A DNA stretch of 8,004 bases from Candidatus Gastranaerophilales bacterium (GTDB taxonomy: Bacteria > Cyanobacteriota > Vampirovibrionia > Gastranaerophilales > Gastranaerophilaceae), in NCBI GenBank assembly GCA_021205645.1, contig JAJPXE010000075.1, forward strand, positions 1 to 8,004, in the 5' to 3' direction. Position numbers and translations under genes: made by a program. Below the pieces are notes generated by a model. It had not been told where the DNA came from, made no database searches, and saw nothing but the letters and a program-made list of their open reading frames with translations. Positions 5,079 through 8,004 of this stretch are shown piece by piece (position 1 is the first letter of the stretch; every line of letters starts with the position of its first letter).

Positions 5079-6932
5079 ATGAGCAGCATTACGAAAAAAT
5101 ACAAAAAAACAATAAGAGAAGCTCTTAAGGTTTTAGGCAAAAGGAATTTCGTACTGATAATGCATGGCGGAAGTTTCCCCGCAAGAGATGGTGAAGATAA
5201 TGGATTTGGCAGTATCAATTCATCTGCGGGCAGAGATATTATAGATTATTCGGAATACTTATTTGATGCGCTGCAGTTAGGTCCTGCCGGCAAAACAAAA
5301 TCGTCCGATTCATCTCCTTATACAGGGACTATTTTCTCAGGAAATCCGCTGTTTATTGATTTAAAACAGCTTACCGGAAGCGATTGGAATAATATCCTGC
5401 CTGAAGATACCTATAATAAAGTTGTTCAAAACAACCCGCAGCAAAACAAAGGCAAAACCGCTTATTCATACATTGTTAATGCTCAAAATAAGGCTCTTAG
5501 AGAGGCGTGGAATAATTTTAGAAATCAAAAAAAACTCCATAAGGAATTTGAACAATTTAAAAAATCAAATTCGCAATGGCTTGATAACGATTCTTTGTAT
5601 GAAGCGTTATCAATAGATAACGGCAACGATTACTGGCCGATGTGGAATTCGGAGCTTGATAAAAATCTGCTTAATCCAAAAACAGATGAGGAAAAATTAA
5701 ATGCCGAAAAAAGAATTGCGGAAGTAAAAGAAAAATATGCAGATGAGATTGATTTTTACAAATTCTGCCAGTTTGTGCTTGAAGAACAGCTTAAACAAAC
5801 ACAAAAATACGCACTCAAAAAACATATAAAAATGATTGCGGACAGACAGGTAGCATTTTCAGACAGAGATGCCTGGGCATATCAATCATTATTTCTTGAC
5901 GGTTGGTGTCTTGGCTGCCCCCCTGATTATTTTTCTAAAGACGGTCAGGCATGGGGCTTTCCTGTAATGAACCCTGATAAAATGTTTAACGAAGACGGCT
6001 CTTTAGGTGATGGCGGCGTTTTAATGAAAAATCTTTACAAAAAGATGTTTAAGGAAAATCCCGGAGGTGTCAGAATAGACCATATTGTCGGCTTAATTGA
6101 CCCGTGGGTGTACAAAAAAGGTTCAAAACCAATGCCCGAACAGGGAGCGGGAAGGCTGTATTCTTCTCCTGAACATCCGTTTTTATCTAAATTCGCAATC
6201 GCAAAGTTGTCCGATTTAGACGAAACCCTTGAACCGGATAAAGAAAAACGTGTTAAAACACTTGATAAAGAACAGATTAGGAAATACGGCCGGCTTATTG
6301 ACAAAATTGTTATCGGTGCAGCTAAAGAGTGCGGACTTGATAAAAATTCCATTGTCTGCGAAGATTTGGGAACACTTACAAATCCTGTTGCAGCGGTTAT
6401 GAAAGAATATAAGTTACAGGGTATGAGGCTGACCCAGTTCGTCAAACCGGAAAAGGCAGACCACCCGTACAGATGCTGTAATATTGAAGAAGATGTCTGG
6501 GCAATGGTCGGAACGCACGATAATGAGCCGATTGCGATGTGGGCAAAATCTATGGTTAATACTCACGAAGGATATTTACACGTTAAAAATCTCGTTGAAG
6601 ATATGTTTGCAGGTGCCGCCGATAAAGATGGGCTGATTGTCAAACTTACCAATGATGCGGAATTCCTTAAAAAAGTTAAGCTGGCGGAAATATTTGCATC
6701 AAAAGCTAAAAATATTCAAATCTTTTTCACGGATTTCTTCAATGTGGAAGATGTTTATAACAGACCGGGAACATCAGGTGATGAAAATTGGTCTTTAAGA
6801 CTGCCGGATAACTATTCGGAGCTTAATCCGATTGATTTAGGCGAAATTCTTACAATTGCAATTAAAGCAAGAGGTGTTGAGTTTGCCGGCAAACATAAAA
6901 AACTTATTGAAAAGCTGAATAATGAAAAATAA
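5079..6932 (+). CDS. malQ: 4-alpha-glucanotransferase (amylomaltase), GH77
   Basis: A 617-residue cytoplasmic enzyme that transfers alpha-1,4-glucan segments between maltooligosaccharides, used in maltodextrin and glycogen metabolism. GH77 marks appear in order: GSFPARDGED (31-40), LGPAGKTKSSDSSPYTGTIF near 67-86, FSGNPLFIDL (86-95), CPPDYFSKDGQAWGFP (280-295), the nucleophile D334 in VRIDHIVGL, the acid/base E428 in CEDLG, D481 in GTHDN, and the C-terminal NRPGT with NW and R574. All three catalytic carboxylates are present. A long Lys-rich helical stretch (about 105-250) precedes the barrel core, and the loop before PPDYFS reads LFLDGWCLGC rather than the common form. AAGGAG lies 6 nt before the ATG. 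The gene overlaps the following TPR/NHL gene by 11 bp, so the two form one operon. Confidence 0.95.
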   Translation: MSSITKKYKKTIREALKVLGKRNFVLIMHGGSFPARDGEDNGFGSINSSAGRDIIDYSEYLFDALQLGPAGKTKSSDSSPYTGTIFSGNPLFIDLKQLTGSDWNNILPEDTYNKVVQNNPQQNKGKTAYSYIVNAQNKALREAWNNFRNQKKLHKEFEQFKKSNSQWLDNDSLYEALSIDNGNDYWPMWNSELDKNLLNPKTDEEKLNAEKRIAEVKEKYADEIDFYKFCQFVLEEQLKQTQKYALKKHIKMIADRQVAFSDRDAWAYQSLFLDGWCLGCPPDYFSKDGQAWGFPVMNPDKMFNEDGSLGDGGVLMKNLYKKMFKENPGGVRIDHIVGLIDPWVYKKGSKPMPEQGAGRLYSSPEHPFLSKFAIAKLSDLDETLEPDKEKRVKTLDKEQIRKYGRLIDKIVIGAAKECGLDKNSIVCEDLGTLTNPVAAVMKEYKLQGMRLTQFVKPEKADHPYRCCNIEEDVWAMVGTHDNEPIAMWAKSMVNTHEGYLHVKNLVEDMFAGAADKDGLIVKLTNDAEFLKKVKLAEIFASKAKNIQIFFTDFFNVEDVYNRPGTSGDENWSLRLPDNYSELNPIDLGEILTIAIKARGVEFAGKHKKLIEKLNNEK

Positions 6933-7770
6933 AATCATAACATTATTATTATTTCTTTGTGTGTCTGCTGCTGTTTGTTTTCCGGCAGAGGATCAGCCTG
7001 CGGTTATTCCTGTTGATGCAAAACTTGAATATAATCACGGGATAGATTGTTACAAGCTCGGACAGTACGAGGAAGCCGTTTCGTCTTTCAGAACAGCAAT
7101 ACGGCTCTATCCTGATTATATTGATGCATATTATAATCTCGGTTCTTTACTGGAATATTTAAAACAGTATGATGAAGCACTTGCAATATTTGAGCAGATA
7201 ATAGCAAGGAACGAAAAAGAGTATGAAGCTCTTTATAAAGCTGCAAAATTAAGTGCTCAATTAGGTGACAGAACAAATGCCGCCAAATATATTGCAATGA
7301 TACCGAAAACGAGCGAATACAGTGCAAAATCCGCAAACATACTATCGCAATACAATATAACTCCTGCCGCTGGCACAGGAGAGGGGAATACACCGTCAAA
7401 TATAAATCAATCAAGCGGATGCTACCCGAACATAACAAGCCCGACAGGTATAACCTCCGATAAATTCGGGAATTTGTATGTTTCAAGCTTTACCGATAAT
7501 GCCATTATTAAAATTCAGCCTGACGGTAAAAAAATGCTGTTTTTTAAAAGCCCGAATTTGAAAGGTCCAATCTCTATTGCCAGTGATGAAACGGGGAACA
7601 TTTATGTTGCAAATTATAACGCTAATAATATTCTGAAACTATCACATTCAGGTGCTTGCACCATTCTGACAACTGAGGTGTCAAAGCCGTACGGGGTACA
7701 TGTTAACGGGAATATGCTTTTTGTCGCATGTCAGGGAACGAACTCTGTCTTGAGAATAAAACTGAAATAA
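6922..7770 (+). CDS. Exported TPR and NHL-repeat protein
   Basis: A 282-residue protein with a signal peptide (MKNKIITLLLFLCVSAAVCF, likely cut after FPA near residue 22). There are two clear TPRs at about 33-66 (YNHGIDCYKLGQYEEAVSSF) and 67-100, and a third degenerate one at about 101-129. A Gly/Ser/Asn-rich linker (about 145-170) leads to three NHL beta-propeller blades at about 174-200 (PTGITSDKFGNLYVSSF), 216-243 and 256-282. Known NHL propellers have about six blades, so this one would be half a propeller and may pair with itself or another protein. No enzyme motif is seen; a binding role at the cell surface or periplasm is inferred. The start lies inside malQ (ATGAAAAATAA overlap) with only a weak purine-rich leader, pointing to coupled translation. 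A link to glucan handling is suggested only by that context. Confidence 0.9.
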   Translation: MKNKIITLLLFLCVSAAVCFPAEDQPAVIPVDAKLEYNHGIDCYKLGQYEEAVSSFRTAIRLYPDYIDAYYNLGSLLEYLKQYDEALAIFEQIIARNEKEYEALYKAAKLSAQLGDRTNAAKYIAMIPKTSEYSAKSANILSQYNITPAAGTGEGNTPSNINQSSGCYPNITSPTGITSDKFGNLYVSSFTDNAIIKIQPDGKKMLFFKSPNLKGPISIASDETGNIYVANYNANNILKLSHSGACTILTTEVSKPYGVHVNGNMLFVACQGTNSVLRIKLK

Positions 7771-7816
7771 TCCTCTGAAATCGGTTTATCACCTGAAATT
7801 TAATAAATGCGAAAGA

Positions 7817-8004
7817 TTAATAAATAAAAGGTGAGCTTTCGTCTGCAATAATCGTTTCAATTCCGGCTATTTCCCGAAAAGTCTCCAATATAAAAATTTC
7901 GCTCTCAAAATGTCCGATATCAAATACGGGAATTTTTGTATCCAGTGCCGAGTGGAATTTCAATTCACCGGTTACAAAGGCATCAATTTCCGTCAACTCA
8001 ATAA
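7817..8004 (-). CDS. NIF3/DUF34-family metal-binding protein, C-terminal part only
   Basis: The last 61 codons of a gene that enters from the right edge and ends at TAA 7817-7819. The visible part reads through DAFVTGELKFHSALD and then PVFDIGHFESE, which matches the C-terminal block of NIF3-like (YbgI, DUF34) proteins. There the DxGHxxxE segment supplies His and Glu ligands of a dinuclear metal site. The family is almost universal; members are often annotated GTP cyclohydrolase I type 2 homologue, but the true activity is uncertain. The gene is convergent with the TPR/NHL gene, 46 bp apart. Start, RBS and N-terminal domain lie outside the window. Confidence 0.82.
   Translation of the reverse strand, partial: IELTEIDAFVTGELKFHSALDTKIPVFDIGHFESEIFILETFREIAGIETIIADESSPFIY

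Noticed and set aside
6035..6445. 136-residue minus-strand frame inside malQ, and a similar one at 7088-7486 inside the TPR/NHL gene
   Set aside because: Each lies fully opposite a well-supported gene with conserved motifs and has no start signals of its own.
7789..7834. TCACCT/AGGTGA inverted repeat between the convergent genes as a terminator
   Set aside because: The arms are 6 bp with a loop of over 30 bases, there is no T-run, and one arm lies inside the NIF3-like coding region.

Overview
The window looks like AT-rich bacterial chromosome, with compact genes, short overlaps between co-transcribed genes, Shine-Dalgarno sites of the AGGAGG type and sigma70-like promoters. Lineage cannot be fixed from the sequence alone. 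The low GC, the cyanobacterial adenylate-cyclase-like GAF domain, the TPR and TPR/NHL secreted proteins and the GH77 enzyme would fit a gut-type Melainabacteria/Gastranaerophilales genome. That placement is a guess; other AT-rich gut bacteria are possible.

Left part (1-3014, minus strand): a two-gene operon. A GAF/HD-GYP protein, a predicted c-di-GMP phosphodiesterase with a GYY instead of GYP signature, is read from a promoter at 2986-3014. It overlaps by 8 bp the start of an exported TPR-repeat protein that runs off the left edge.

Middle (3055-4105): a single aquaporin-family channel gene on the minus strand with its own promoter, strong ribosome binding site and intrinsic terminator. It is visibly richer in GC than its surroundings and is bracketed by two near-identical 24-bp direct repeats. 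Its predicted selectivity filter lacks the usual arginine. Next comes a HEPN/MNT toxin-antitoxin pair of the HepT/MntA type (4230-4932, minus strand), with all catalytic and modification residues present.

Right part (5079-8004): diverging from the HEPN gene, malQ (GH77 4-alpha-glucanotransferase) overlaps by 11 bp a small exported TPR/NHL-repeat protein. The window ends in the C-terminus of a convergent NIF3/DUF34-family metal-binding protein.

Functionally these look like independent modules: a signalling unit with an envelope TPR protein, a solute channel, a defence or addiction module, and an alpha-glucan utilisation unit. Nothing here is clearly a wholly new system. The best second looks are the aquaporin islet with its flanking repeats and odd filter, and the two operon couplings that pair a cytoplasmic enzyme with an exported repeat protein. 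No tRNA, rRNA, CRISPR array or insertion sequence was seen.
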